This document shows, piece after piece, positions 51,310 through 61,332 of a DNA stretch of 64,000 bases. This stretch comes from Izhakiella capsodis (GTDB lineage Bacteria > Pseudomonadota > Gammaproteobacteria > Enterobacterales > Enterobacteriaceae): positions 186,001 to 250,000 of the forward strand of contig NZ_FOVC01000001.1 in the NCBI RefSeq assembly GCF_900115045.1, read 5' to 3'. Below the pieces are notes generated by a model that was not told the origin of the DNA, did not search any database, and worked only from the letters and a program-made list of their open reading frames with translations. The first letter of the stretch is position 1; every line of letters begins with the position of its first letter. The position numbers and the translations under genes are program-made.

Positions 51310-54300
51310 TGATTGAACGCGGCAAGTTTCTTTCCCTGACGCTCATCAACTGGAACGGTTTTTTTGCCCGAACCTTCGACCTGGATGATTTAGTCACGAC
51401 GCTTTCTGGCGGAAACGGAGCCGGTAAATCAACGACGATGGCGGCATTTATTACGGCACTTATACCCGATCTGACCCTGCTGCATTTTCGTAATACCACC
51501 GAAGCCGGAGCAACGTCTGGTTCCCGCGATAAGGGACTGCACGGAAAGCTGCGTCCCGGCGTTTGTTATGCCGCCCTCGATGTGATGAACTCTCAGGGAC
51601 AGCGGGTGCTGGTTGGTGTGCGTTTGCAACAGGTCGCGGGGCGCGATCGCAAAGTCGATATTAAACCTTTTAGCCTTCAGGGGTTGCCGGCAAATATTCA
51701 TCCGAACGAATTGCTGACAGAAACCGTTAATGCCCGCCAGGCACGAGTGCTGCCACTGACGGAGCTGAAAGATAAGTTTGAAACCAGTGAAAGCGTGGAG
51801 TTCCGCCAGTACAATTCGATCACTGACTACCATGCGCTGATGTTTGATCTCGGTATTGTTGCGCGGCGTATGCGTTCTGCTGGCGATCGCAGCAAATATT
51901 ATCGTTTGATCGAGGCGTCGTTGTACGGTGGTATCTCCAGCGCCATTACCCGATCGCTACGTGATTACCTTCTGCCGGAAAACAGTGGCGTGCGTAAGGC
52001 ATTCCAGGACATGGAAGCCGCGCTGCGTGAAAACCGCATGACGCTGGAAGCTATCCGTGTAACCCAGTCGGATCGCGATCTCTTTAAGCATTTAATCTCC
52101 GAATCTACCAGCTATGTGGCGGCAGATTATATGCGTCATGCTAACGAACGTCGTTCGCATCTCGATGGCGCACTGCAACTGCGTCAGGAGCTGTCGTGCA
52201 CCCGAAATCAGCTTGGTAATGAACAGTACCGCCACGTTGAAATGGCGCGCGAACTTGCCGAGCAAGCGGCTTCCGAAGGCGATTTGGAAGCTGAATATCA
52301 GGCCGCCAGTGATCACCTTAACCTGGTGCAGACAGCGGTGCGGCAGCAGGAAAAAATTGCCCGCTACGAGGCGGATATCGAAGATCTCGGTATCCGTCTG
52401 GAAGAACAGAACGAAGTTGTCGTCGAAGCGCGTGAAATCCATGCAGATAACGAAGCGCAGGTTGAGGCTGCTGAGCTGGAAGTTGACGAGCTGAAAAGCC
52501 AGCTGGCAAATTACCAACAGGCGCTTGACGTTCAGCAGACGCGAGCCATTCAGTATCAGCAAGCACTGCAAGCGCTGGAGCGCGCTCGCGCACTCTGCCA
52601 GTTACCTGACCTCATGGTGGAAAACGCCGTTGACTGGCATGATAACTTCCAGCAGCGTGAACGCGAAGCAACCAGCCATCTGCTGGCCCTTGAGCAAAAG
52701 CTCAGCGTTGCCGATGCCGCACACGGTCAGTTTGAACAAGCTTTTGAGCTGGTCAGCAAGATTGCGGGTCCGGTCAGCCGAAGTGATGCCTGGCAAACCG
52801 GCCGTGAGCTACTGCGCAATGCCGCAGATTTGCGACATTATAGCGAACAGCTAACTGGCCTGCGTACGCGACTCTCCGAACTGGAGCAGCGCCTGCGTGA
52901 GCAACAGGATGCCGAGCGCTTGTTTGATGACTTCTGTAAGCGCCAGGGGCAAGACTATGAAATTGAAGAGCTGGAAAACCTGCAGCATGAGCTGGAGGCG
53001 TTAACTGAGCAGCTGAGTGAGAGCGTAGCGGAAGCCGGTGAGCGTCGGATGTCAATGCGTCAGGAGCTGGAGCAGCTGCGGGTGCAGATACAGCAGCAGA
53101 ACAGTCGGGCGCCACAGTGGCTGGCGGCTCAGGAGCTGTTGGCGCAGCTTAGTGAGCAGAGTGGGCAAATGCTGTCTCGTAGCCAGCAGGTGACCGAGTT
53201 TATGCAGCAGCTGCTGGAGCGCGAGCGCGAGCTTACCGTTGAGCGTGATGAAGTTTCTGGCCGTCGGCGTGATATTGAGCAGCAGATCCTGCGATTAAGT
53301 CAGCCCGGTGGCGCGGAGGACGGCAGGCTTAATGCGCTGGCGGAGCGCTTCGGTGGTGTTCTGTTATCAGAGATTTATGATGATGTGACTATTGCTGACG
53401 CACCTTACTTCTCTGCGCTTTATGGTCCTTCGCGTCATGCCATCGTTGTGTCTGATTTGTCGTTAATCCGCGAACAGCTGGATAACCTTGAAGATTGCCC
53501 GGAAGATCTCTACCTGATTGAAGGTGATCCTCAGTCTTTTGATGACAGCGTATTCAGCGTTGAAGAGTTGGATGGTGCGGTTGTTGTCAAAATTGCCGAC
53601 CGCCAGTGGCGCTATTCGCGTTTTCCTAAAATACCGCTGTTCGGACGTGCAGCACGTGAAAATCAGCTGGAAATGCTACGCGCGGATCGCGATGCGCTGA
53701 ATGAGCGTTTCGCGACCTTATCCTTTGATGTGCAGAAGACTCAACGTTTGCATCAGTCTTTCAGCCGCTTTATCGGTAGCCATCTTGGCGTGGCCTTTGA
53801 CCAGGATCCGGAGGCGCAAATTCGTCAGCTTAACGTTCGGCGTAACGAACTGGAGCGTGCGCTGAGCCAGCATGAAAATGAAAACCAGCAGCAGCGTCAG
53901 CAGTTCGACCAGGCCAAAGAGGCCATTGGCTGGCTGAACCGTATTCTGCCACGGCTGGGCCTGCTGCGTGATAACACCCTTCAGGATCGTTACGATGAAA
54001 TCCTTGAACGGCTGGATGAGGCACAGGAAGCGGCGCGATATTTACAACAGCACGGAGCCAGTCTGACGAAGCTCGAGCCGATTGTCGCGGTATTGCAAAA
54101 TGATCCTGAGCAACACGAACAGCTACAACAGGATTACCAGTTGGCATTAGAAACGCAGCGACAGGCGCGGCAAAAAGCGTTTGCTCTGACGGAGGTCGTT
54201 CAGCGCCGATCGCACTTCAGCTATCAGGATGCTGTGGCAATGTCAGACGGCAATAATGATCTGAACGAACAGCTGCGCCGTCGCCTGGAACAGGCGGAAA

Positions 54301-55775
54301 GCGATCGGGCTAGCGCCCGCGATGCACTGCGCCAGCATCAACAGCAGCTGGCGCAATATTCGCAGCTGTTGGCCTCGCTGAAAAGCGCCTGGGATGCCAA
54401 GCACGATATGCTGAAGGAATTGCAGCAGGAGATTCGTGATATTGGTGTACATGCTGATGCCAGCGCTGAAGAGCGCGCTCGTATGCGTCGCGATGAGCTT
54501 TACAGTGCGCTGAGTAATAATCGCGCTCGCCGCAATCATCTGGAAAAACAGCTCACGTTTTGTGAAGCAGAAATGGACGCACTACAGAAGAAACTTAAAC
54601 GTCTGGAGCGAGAGTATTTAGCCGCGCGTGGAGTGGTCGTCAGTGCTAAAGCTGGCTGGTGCGCCGTCATGCGTCTGGTGAAAGAGAACGGGGTTGAGCG
54701 TCGTTTGCACAAGCGTGAACTGGCTTATCTTAGCGGCGATGAGCTGCGTTCAATGTCGGATAAGGCGTTGGGGGCACTGCGTCTGGCGGTAGCCGATAAT
54801 GAGCATCTGCGCGATGTGCTGCGTCTTTCTGAAGATCCTAAACGTCCTGAGCGGAAAATCGCCTTTTTCGTCTCGGTTTATCAGCATCTTCGGGAGCGTA
54901 TTCGCCACGATATTATTCGCACCGACGATCCGGTTGAAGCCATCGAACAGATGGAGATCGAGCTAAATCGTCTGACCGAGGAGTTGACCGCACGCGAACA
55001 GATGCTGGCAATTAGCTCGCGCAGCGTGGCAAATATTATTCGCAAAACGATTCAGCGCGAGCAGGCACGCATTCGCCAGCTGAACCAGGGACTGCAAAGC
55101 GTCAGTTTCGGCCAGGTTAACAGCGTGCGCCTGAATGTCAATGTGCGCGAAAGCCACGCCATGTTGTTAAACGTGTTATCAGAGCAGCATGAGCAGCATC
55201 AGGATTTATTCAGCAGCCATCGTCTGACCTTCTCCGAAGCACTAGCTAAACTCTATCAGCGCCTCAATCCGCAGATTGATGTGGGCCAGCGTACTCCGCA
55301 GACTATCGGCGAGGAGCTTCTGGATTATCGTAATTATCTGGAAATGGAGGTTGAAGTTAATCGTGGATCAGATGGCTGGCTGCGTGCGGAAAGTGGCGCG
55401 TTGTCAACCGGCGAGGCAATCGGTACCGGAATGGCCATTCTGATCATGGTGGTGCAGAGCTGGGAGGAGGAGTCACGCCGTCTCCGTGGTAAAGATATTT
55501 TGCCGTGTCGCCTGCTGTTCCTCGATGAAGCGGCCCGCCTGGATGGTCGTTCTATCAATACGCTGTTTGAACTCTGTGCACGTTTAGATATGCAGCTGAT
55601 CATCGCTGCGCCAGAAAACATCAGTCCGGAGAAAGGCACGACTTATAAGCTGGTACGTAAGGTGATTAATAACAGCGAGCATGTGCACGTTGTTGGTCTG
55701 CGCGGCTTCTCCGTTGAGCCGGTTAAGGCGGCAAACGGTGCGTCAGAGGATGATCGTCAGGCGGGCGGCGACTAA
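51309..55775 (+). CDS. mukB: Chromosome partition protein MukB (SMC-like ATPase)
   Basis: A 1488-residue SMC-related ATPase (E. coli 1486). The N-terminal head has Walker A GGNGAGKST (34-42). Long coiled coils (about 300-650 and 850-1100) flank a hinge near 650-780 (DDVTIADAPYFSALYGPSRHAIVVSDL). The C-terminal head has the signature ESGALSTGEAIGTGMAIL and Walker B LLFLDEAARLD. It compacts and segregates the chromosome with MukE and MukF and contacts topoisomerase IV at the hinge. Full length with no breaks. Confidence 0.98.
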   Translation: MIERGKFLSLTLINWNGFFARTFDLDDLVTTLSGGNGAGKSTTMAAFITALIPDLTLLHFRNTTEAGATSGSRDKGLHGKLRPGVCYAALDVMNSQGQRVLVGVRLQQVAGRDRKVDIKPFSLQGLPANIHPNELLTETVNARQARVLPLTELKDKFETSESVEFRQYNSITDYHALMFDLGIVARRMRSAGDRSKYYRLIEASLYGGISSAITRSLRDYLLPENSGVRKAFQDMEAALRENRMTLEAIRVTQSDRDLFKHLISESTSYVAADYMRHANERRSHLDGALQLRQELSCTRNQLGNEQYRHVEMARELAEQAASEGDLEAEYQAASDHLNLVQTAVRQQEKIARYEADIEDLGIRLEEQNEVVVEAREIHADNEAQVEAAELEVDELKSQLANYQQALDVQQTRAIQYQQALQALERARALCQLPDLMVENAVDWHDNFQQREREATSHLLALEQKLSVADAAHGQFEQAFELVSKIAGPVSRSDAWQTGRELLRNAADLRHYSEQLTGLRTRLSELEQRLREQQDAERLFDDFCKRQGQDYEIEELENLQHELEALTEQLSESVAEAGERRMSMRQELEQLRVQIQQQNSRAPQWLAAQELLAQLSEQSGQMLSRSQQVTEFMQQLLERERELTVERDEVSGRRRDIEQQILRLSQPGGAEDGRLNALAERFGGVLLSEIYDDVTIADAPYFSALYGPSRHAIVVSDLSLIREQLDNLEDCPEDLYLIEGDPQSFDDSVFSVEELDGAVVVKIADRQWRYSRFPKIPLFGRAARENQLEMLRADRDALNERFATLSFDVQKTQRLHQSFSRFIGSHLGVAFDQDPEAQIRQLNVRRNELERALSQHENENQQQRQQFDQAKEAIGWLNRILPRLGLLRDNTLQDRYDEILERLDEAQEAARYLQQHGASLTKLEPIVAVLQNDPEQHEQLQQDYQLALETQRQARQKAFALTEVVQRRSHFSYQDAVAMSDGNNDLNEQLRRRLEQAESDRASARDALRQHQQQLAQYSQLLASLKSAWDAKHDMLKELQQEIRDIGVHADASAEERARMRRDELYSALSNNRARRNHLEKQLTFCEAEMDALQKKLKRLEREYLAARGVVVSAKAGWCAVMRLVKENGVERRLHKRELAYLSGDELRSMSDKALGALRLAVADNEHLRDVLRLSEDPKRPERKIAFFVSVYQHLRERIRHDIIRTDDPVEAIEQMEIELNRLTEELTAREQMLAISSRSVANIIRKTIQREQARIRQLNQGLQSVSFGQVNSVRLNVNVRESHAMLLNVLSEQHEQHQDLFSSHRLTFSEALAKLYQRLNPQIDVGQRTPQTIGEELLDYRNYLEMEVEVNRGSDGWLRAESGALSTGEAIGTGMAILIMVVQSWEEESRRLRGKDILPCRLLFLDEAARLDGRSINTLFELCARLDMQLIIAAPENISPEKGTTYKLVRKVINNSEHVHVVGLRGFSVEPVKAANGASEDDRQAGGD

Positions 55776-55927
55776 CAATCCCGCTTTCGAAAAAAATAAA
55801 TTGCTTTGCAAACGGCATTTGCTGATAGGGCAATTGCCGTTTACTGTTTCTATACTCATAACAATAATTAACCGCTTTCCGGAACGGATTCTTTTCCGGA
55901 AGCTTAACATTAAACAGGGGGCAAGGA

Positions 55928-57715
55928 GTGTCACTGGCGCGTAAGTTTTCACTGAAAAAAGTGGCTGCGGGTAGTTGCATCATCCTCAGCCTGACACCGA
56001 TGGTTCCGGCTTATGCTGTACAATTGTCAGCGTTTCCGCGGGTTTCTGACACCATAGCCTCAGTTTCGAATCAGCTGTTGGCCGATTTGCCTGCAGATGT
56101 CAGACCTCATTTTCTGACAACGCTTGCAGCGCTTTATCATAGTCACAATATGCAGCCGATGTGGCAGAATCGCGCGGCGGTTCAGGAGTTTCAGCAACAG
56201 CTGGCTGAGGTATCAATCTCTGGCGTTCAGCCCGAGTTTACCCGCTGGGTGCAACTGCTTACCGATCCGGATATTACCGGTATGGCACGCGATATTATTC
56301 TGTCCGATGCCATGTTGGGTTATTTGCAATTTACCAGTGAAGTACCAGCAAAAGGTGAGCAATGGCTTTACAGCACGGTGCCTTACAAAATTGGAGTGCC
56401 TGCCATTGCGGTGATAAACCAGTGGCAGCAGGCCGTAGCGGAAGGTAGCGCGGATCGTTTTGTATCAACGCTGGCGCCGCAGCATCCGCAATATCAGCCA
56501 ATGCATGAGGCGCTTAAAGCGCTCCTGGCCGACAATGTTCCCTGGCCGCACTTGAATGATAAAATGACATTGAAACCCGGTCAGTTAAGTCATGATGTGC
56601 CGGCTCTGCGCGAAATTTTGTTGCGCTCTGGCATGTTGTCGATAAAAACCATTCTGTCAAAACCTGGTGATGATGTTACGCCTGTCGTTCCGGAGTCGAA
56701 CGGCGGAAAACAGTGGGGAGTAATAAGCCCGTCAGCAGTGCCGGTTGATGAACTTACCCATCCTGTCGGTGCGGAGCAGCCAGGAGCAAGCATGGCGGTT
56801 AGGTCAGACGTTTACTCTGAGGACTTAGTGGAGGCGGTCAAACGCTTTCAGCGCTGGCAGGGACTCGAAAGTGACGGCGCAATCGGCACCCGTACACGCG
56901 AGTGGCTGAATGCCACGCCGCAGATGCGCGCAGCGTTGCTGGCACTTAATATTCAGCGTTTGCGCCTGCTGCCGGACGATATGCACCACGGCATCATGGT
57001 GAATATCCCCAATTTTTCGCTGATTTATTACAATAATGGCAGACAGATCCTGACTTCCCGGGTGATTGTTGGACGTCCGGATCGCAAAACGCCGCTAATG
57101 CGCAGTGCGCTTAACAACGTTGTGCTCAATCCCCCCTGGAATGTTCCGACCACCCTGGTGCGTGAAGATATCGTGCCGAAAATGAAAACCGATCGCTCTT
57201 ATCTCTGGAAGCACAACTACCAGCTGCTGTCAGGATGGAGTAGTGACGCACAGGTTATTGACCCGATGATGATCGACTGGGACATGATCTCGGCGGCTCA
57301 TTTTCCCTATCGTATTCGCCAGGCTCCGGGGGCAATGAATTCACTGGGGCGCTATAAGTTCAATATGCCAAGCTCTGATGCTATCTATTTACATGACACG
57401 CCGAATCACACTCTTTTTCAGAAAGATATTCGTGCGCTCAGCTCTGGCTGCGTAAGGGTGAATAAAGCTTCTGATTTGGCGAATCTGTTGTTACAGGACG
57501 CAGGTTGGAACGACGCAAGGATCTCCAGCACCCTCAAAGAAGGGGATACGCGTTACGTGCCAGTTCGCCATCGTATTCCGGTCAATCTGTATTATTTGAC
57601 GGCCTGGGTCGCTGATGATGGCAAACCACAGTTTCGTACAGATATTTACAATTATGACCTCATGGTGCGCTCAGGCTTACTGGCGCTTACTCGTGCGGAA
57701 AAATTGCTGATGTAA
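55928..57715 (+). CDS. ldtD: L,D-transpeptidase LdtD (YcbB)
   Basis: A 595-residue periplasmic enzyme (E. coli LdtD 615) making 3-3 crosslinks in peptidoglycan. Signal peptide about 1-33 (ARKFSLKKVAAGSCIILSLTPMVPAYA), scaffold domain, a PG-binding domain (VEAVKRFQRWQGLESDGAIGTRTREWLN), and a YkuD catalytic domain with HDTPNHTLF and SSGCVRVNKASDLAN (catalytic Cys about 508). The GTG at 55928 is the only codon that keeps the charged signal start, but AAGGAG directly abuts it, an unusually tight spacing; the exact start is therefore less sure. The N-terminal part is poorly conserved compared with the rest. Confidence 0.94.
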   Translation: MSLARKFSLKKVAAGSCIILSLTPMVPAYAVQLSAFPRVSDTIASVSNQLLADLPADVRPHFLTTLAALYHSHNMQPMWQNRAAVQEFQQQLAEVSISGVQPEFTRWVQLLTDPDITGMARDIILSDAMLGYLQFTSEVPAKGEQWLYSTVPYKIGVPAIAVINQWQQAVAEGSADRFVSTLAPQHPQYQPMHEALKALLADNVPWPHLNDKMTLKPGQLSHDVPALREILLRSGMLSIKTILSKPGDDVTPVVPESNGGKQWGVISPSAVPVDELTHPVGAEQPGASMAVRSDVYSEDLVEAVKRFQRWQGLESDGAIGTRTREWLNATPQMRAALLALNIQRLRLLPDDMHHGIMVNIPNFSLIYYNNGRQILTSRVIVGRPDRKTPLMRSALNNVVLNPPWNVPTTLVREDIVPKMKTDRSYLWKHNYQLLSGWSSDAQVIDPMMIDWDMISAAHFPYRIRQAPGAMNSLGRYKFNMPSSDAIYLHDTPNHTLFQKDIRALSSGCVRVNKASDLANLLLQDAGWNDARISSTLKEGDTRYVPVRHRIPVNLYYLTAWVADDGKPQFRTDIYNYDLMVRSGLLALTRAEKLLM

Positions 57716-57899
57716 CTCACCAGCAATCAACTTGTTAACTTATTATCGGGTAGATAAATTTTATTTCCGCCTTTATCGTTGATTTTAAAAAGGTGGTACG
57801 GGTCACGGTTTATCGGGTTGACGACGATTTTTTAGACAGGTATGGTTCGTGCTGTTGCCTTATTAGCATTTTATACCTTTTGTCGAGTAATGATGATTT

Positions 57900-58451
57900 A
57901 TGGCTAATTTCGATCCGCACCGTCGTAAACTGTTGGTGATGGGGGCCGCTGTTCTGGGATGCTCATTTTTACCAGAACAGGCTTTCGCTTCACTTTCTAC
58001 CGCTCGCCCCCGTATTCTCAACCTGAATAATCTTCATACCGGTGAGACGCTGAAAACGGAGTTTTTCAACGGTAAGACTTATAATAAAGATGAACTCAGT
58101 CGGCTGAATCATTTTTTTCGCGATTATCGTGCTGAAAGGATAAAGTCGATCGATCCGGCTCTCTTTGACCATTTATATCGCCTGCAGGTGATGCTTAATA
58201 CACGTAGGCCAGTGCAGCTGATTTCAGGTTATCGCACGCTGGCAACGAATAATATGCTACGTGGCAGCAGCGAAGGTGTTGCTAAGCATAGCTATCATAC
58301 CAAAGGGCAGGCGATGGACTTTCACATCGACGGAGTTTCATTAAGCCAGGTGCGTAAGGCGGCAATGTCACTGAAGATGGGCGGCGTGGGTTACTATCCC
58401 CGCAGCAACTTTGTCCACATTGACACCGGGCCGGTGCGGCACTGGGCATGA
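57900..58451 (+). CDS. mepK: Murein DD-endopeptidase MepK (YcbK)
   Basis: A 183-residue M15-type zinc peptidase (E. coli 182). The N-terminus HRRKLLVMGAAVLGCSFLPEQAFA looks like a twin-arginine or Sec signal peptide. Zinc ligands are His133 and Asp140 in SYHTKGQAMDFH and His173 in FVHID. MepK cleaves meso-DAP 3-3 crosslinks preferentially, opposing LdtD encoded just upstream, so the pair shapes L,D-crosslinking. GATTTATGG precedes the start; the ribosome site is weak. Confidence 0.94.
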   Translation: MANFDPHRRKLLVMGAAVLGCSFLPEQAFASLSTARPRILNLNNLHTGETLKTEFFNGKTYNKDELSRLNHFFRDYRAERIKSIDPALFDHLYRLQVMLNTRRPVQLISGYRTLATNNMLRGSSEGVAKHSYHTKGQAMDFHIDGVSLSQVRKAAMSLKMGGVGYYPRSNFVHIDTGPVRHWA

Positions 58452-58633
58452 TTACAGATGCGATTGTCGCCACCGGACGATCGCGTTAACTTTATTCTGA
58501 TCCACAGTGTGTAAATCATCTCTCCTGACTTTGACGATGCTAAAATACTGCCTGGCAACGGCTGCCTGTTGCATTATCGCTTGCTCTTGAATTTTTACTG
58601 CGATAACCATCTATCATTAATTTCGGGAGTGTT

Positions 58634-59263
58634 ATGGAGTATCGGATTATCCCCGTCACGGCTTTCGCCCAAAATTGCACCTTGCTGTGGTGCTCTCATA
58701 GCAAACAAGCGGCTATTATTGATCCGGGAGGCGACGCTGAGACCATCCATGCAGCGGTAATCGAACAGGGTGTGGAGGTCAAGCAGATTTTGCTGACTCA
58801 TGGGCATCTTGACCACGTCGGCGCTGCGGCTGAGCTTGCTGCGCTTTATTCGGTACCGGTTAACGGACCGGATATCAGAGACAATTTCTGGTTACAGGCA
58901 TTACCCGCTCAGAGTCAGATGTTCGGACTCGCGCACTGCGAAGCGCTTACGCCAGAACGCTGGCTGAGCGAAGGCGATACGATCATGGTGGGGGAGATTA
59001 AGCTTGAGGTGTTGCACTGTCCGGGTCATACACCCGGCCATATTGTCTTCTTTAATCGTCAGCAGCGGCTGTTGATTTCTGGTGATGTTATTTTCCGCGG
59101 CGGCGTGGGCCGAACTGATTTTCCACAAGGTAACCATGCCGACCTGATAAACGCCATTATCACCCAACTGCTACCGCTAGGTGACGAGGTGGTCTTTCTG
59201 CCTGGGCATGGGCCGGGCTCTACCCTGGGGCGTGAGCGCACCAGCAATCCTTTCCTGCAATAA
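58634..59263 (+). CDS. gloC: Hydroxyacylglutathione hydrolase GloC (YcbL)
   Basis: A 209-residue type II glyoxalase of the metallo-beta-lactamase family (E. coli 215). Metal-binding THGHLDH places ligands at His56, His58, Asp60 and His61; further ligands are in CPGHTPGH, ISGDVIF and LPGHGPGST. It hydrolyses S-lactoylglutathione in methylglyoxal detoxification. TCGGGAG ribosome site is upstream. Followed by a strong terminator. Confidence 0.95.
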   Translation: MEYRIIPVTAFAQNCTLLWCSHSKQAAIIDPGGDAETIHAAVIEQGVEVKQILLTHGHLDHVGAAAELAALYSVPVNGPDIRDNFWLQALPAQSQMFGLAHCEALTPERWLSEGDTIMVGEIKLEVLHCPGHTPGHIVFFNRQQRLLISGDVIFRGGVGRTDFPQGNHADLINAIITQLLPLGDEVVFLPGHGPGSTLGRERTSNPFLQ

Positions 59264-59341
59264 ATTATCAATGAAACAGGTAACCTGAGTTGTCATGCCG
59301 ATCAGTTAAGAATCGGATGATCGATCCTGTCGCTGTGTAAG

Positions 59342-59376
59342 AATCCGGAAATGTTCACGCATTTCCGGATTTTTTT
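59342..59376 (+). terminator. Rho-independent terminator of gloC
   Basis: Perfect 12-bp stem AATCCGGAAATG (59342-59353) / CATTTCCGGATT (59360-59371), loop TTCACG, with T residues to 59376. Confidence 0.93.
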
Positions 59377-59456
59377 AAGGCACACTGGTCAGGCTCATGA
59401 GCTGATATCCCTTTACGATCCTCTACGCAACCCCTGACTTATCTTAAGAGGTCAGA

Positions 59457-59912
59457 AAACGAGGTAAAGGCGATCATCTGGTGGAGCTGAACCAGCCCAC
59501 AAGCACGAAAAAAGTGGCCTGCTCAGGCAAATGAGGTGACAACCCGCCAGCTGACTGTGAACCGCAAAGGAAAAGTCTGCCGCCTGCTGACATCGATGAG
59601 GGACGCCGTGCCTTATCCGGGCGCAGATTTAGCAGAGCGTTAAAGAGCCATTGCCGTGAAATCGAGCTGTGATACCGGGAGATAACGCATACGATGCAAC
59701 TGAACAGACTGATGCTGAGAAGTAAAATGCGCATGCTGATGTCATTACAGGGGCGTCACCGGGCATAATCCCGAGCTGAAGGGGACTTCGGAGAGTAGGG
59801 ATAGAGGGTAAAACCGACGGTAAGAAGAAAAATAGCCTTCCCGCGAGTGGTAAAAGAGAGGCCGTGGAAGTATTCAAAAGCGGATAAAAAAGCCAGTCAG
59901 TTGCTTAACTGA
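59457..59912 (+). mobile_element. Decayed IS4-family transposase fragment
   Basis: The C-terminal part of an IS4-family transposase can be read across several frames. Pieces are GKGDHLVELN (59463 on); NEVTTRQLTVNRKGKVCRLL and PYPGADLAER (59518-59640); then, after a frameshift, CREIEL*YREITHTMQLNRL and LMLRSKM, with a UGA inside the YREK-type region; a deletion; MLMSLQ with GASPGIIPS in the next frame; and finally FPRVVKERPWKYSKADKKAS ending at 59912. Terminal inverted repeats, target duplications and the N-terminal half were not found. It cannot move. In E. coli nothing lies here between ycbL and aspC, so this is an old insertion. Confidence 0.8.
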
Positions 59913-59917
59913 CTGGC
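59886..59917 (-). terminator. Terminator-like hairpin serving aspC
   Basis: Perfect 11-bp stem GCCAGTCAGTT (59892-59902) / AACTGACTGGC (59907-59917), loop GCTT, followed on the minus strand by TTTTTT. It lies 43 bp past the aspC stop and overlaps the last transposase codons, so aspC may be using a hairpin supplied by the old insertion. Confidence 0.75.
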
Positions 59918-59959
59918 ATAACAACCTGAGTTGCCTTTTTATTAGACCCGATGAGGCAA

Positions 59960-61150
59960 CTACAGCACAGCGACAATAGCCTCGCATAGCGGTGCCATAT
60001 TATCCGGAGTCATACCTGCAACGTTGACGCGCCCTGAACTGACCGCGTAAACAGCAAACTCTTCGCGTAGGCGCGAGACCTGATCTTTTGTTAGTCCGCT
60101 GAATGAGAACATGCCGTTCTGCTGAATGATAAATCTGAAATCCCGGGTGGCGCCTTTCTCCTGTAGCGTATTAACGAACAGCTGACGCATACGCTGAATG
60201 CGCTGACGCATGTCGGTCAATTCCTGCTCCCAGATATCGCGCAGTGCCGGGTTGCTAAGAATCGTTGCCACGATTGCCGCGCCGTGAGCGGGGGGATTAG
60301 AATAGTTAGCGCGGATGGTATATTTTACCTGGCTGAAGGCGGTATCAGCCGTCACGCTATCTTCAGCTACCAGCGTCATTGCGCCAACGCGCTCATTATA
60401 CAGGCCAAAATTCTTTGAGTAAGAGCTGGCTATCAGCAACTCAGCGTGGCGAGCGGCAAACAGGCGCAGTCCGGCGGCGTCTTCTTCCAGCCCGTTGGCA
60501 AACCCCTGGTAGGCAAAGTCGAACAACGGCAGCCAGCCTTTAGATTGTGACAGCTCGGCCAGTTCCGCCCACTGTTCAATGGTCGGATCGATTCCCGTAG
60601 GATTGTGGCAACATCCGTGGAATAACACCACATCGCCAGCCTGAGCTTGCTGCAGACTGTCTAACATGCTGGTAAAGTCGAGCTGATGATGTTCAGCATC
60701 GTAGTATTGATACTCACAAACCTGCAGACCGGCGGATTCAAAAACATTCTTGTGATTAGGCCAGCTGGGATGACTAACCCAAATCCGTTTTACATTTGTC
60801 TGAGTAGCAAGAAAATCGGCGGCCACGCGCAGAGCGCCGGTACCACCAGGTGTCTGTGCGGTGCGGGCTCGTTTGGCGCTGATGATGTCGTTATCAGCGC
60901 CAAAGAGCAGCGCCTGTGTGCAGCGGGCAAAATCAGCCAGGCCATCAATACTGAGATAGTTTTTACTGGTTTCATTTTCCAGCAGATATTGTTCGGCTTT
61001 TTTTACGCTGGTGAGAACAGGCGTCTGGCCTGTTTCATTCTTATAAACGCCAATACCAAGATTAATTTTATTTGGTCGCTCATCAGCGCGGAAAAGATCG
61101 GCAAGTCCGAGTATCGGATCGGCGGGTGCAGCAGCAATATTTTCAAACAT
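59960..61150 (-). CDS. aspC: Aspartate aminotransferase AspC
   Basis: A 396-residue PLP enzyme, the E. coli length, converting aspartate and 2-oxoglutarate to oxaloacetate and glutamate. N-terminus MFENIAAAPADPILGLADLF, GIGVYKNETGQTPVL, the cofactor-contact PGGTGALRVAADFLA, FHGCCHNPTGIDPT, the PLP-lysine motif ASSYSKNFGLYNERVG (about residue 246) and substrate arginine near SGRVNVAGMTPDN. All conserved. Read on the minus strand, downstream of the ompF-type porin, as in E. coli. Confidence 0.98.
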   Translation of the reverse strand: MFENIAAAPADPILGLADLFRADERPNKINLGIGVYKNETGQTPVLTSVKKAEQYLLENETSKNYLSIDGLADFARCTQALLFGADNDIISAKRARTAQTPGGTGALRVAADFLATQTNVKRIWVSHPSWPNHKNVFESAGLQVCEYQYYDAEHHQLDFTSMLDSLQQAQAGDVVLFHGCCHNPTGIDPTIEQWAELAELSQSKGWLPLFDFAYQGFANGLEEDAAGLRLFAARHAELLIASSYSKNFGLYNERVGAMTLVAEDSVTADTAFSQVKYTIRANYSNPPAHGAAIVATILSNPALRDIWEQELTDMRQRIQRMRQLFVNTLQEKGATRDFRFIIQQNGMFSFSGLTKDQVSRLREEFAVYAVSSGRVNVAGMTPDNMAPLCEAIVAVL

Positions 61151-61282
61151 GAGTGTTTATCCGTTTCGAAGTTCAATTCCAGAGGCAACGTCAGGTTAAC
61201 GCCAGAAAATATAAATTCCAACCGTTAAGATAAAAATCTGGAGGGCGGATTGACGCAAATATAATCTCATCTTTAACCAATG

Positions 61283-61307
61283 AAAACGGGGCTAAAAGCC
61301 CCGTTTT
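61283..61307. terminator. Rho-independent terminator of the porin gene
   Basis: Perfect 10-bp stem AAAACGGGGC (61283-61292) / GCCCCGTTTT (61298-61307), loop TAAAA. Placed 25 bp after the porin stop, upstream of aspC. The A/T ends make it usable from both sides. Confidence 0.9.
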
Positions 61308-61332
61308 GTTGTTGCTTAGCAGGGTAGTCGGA

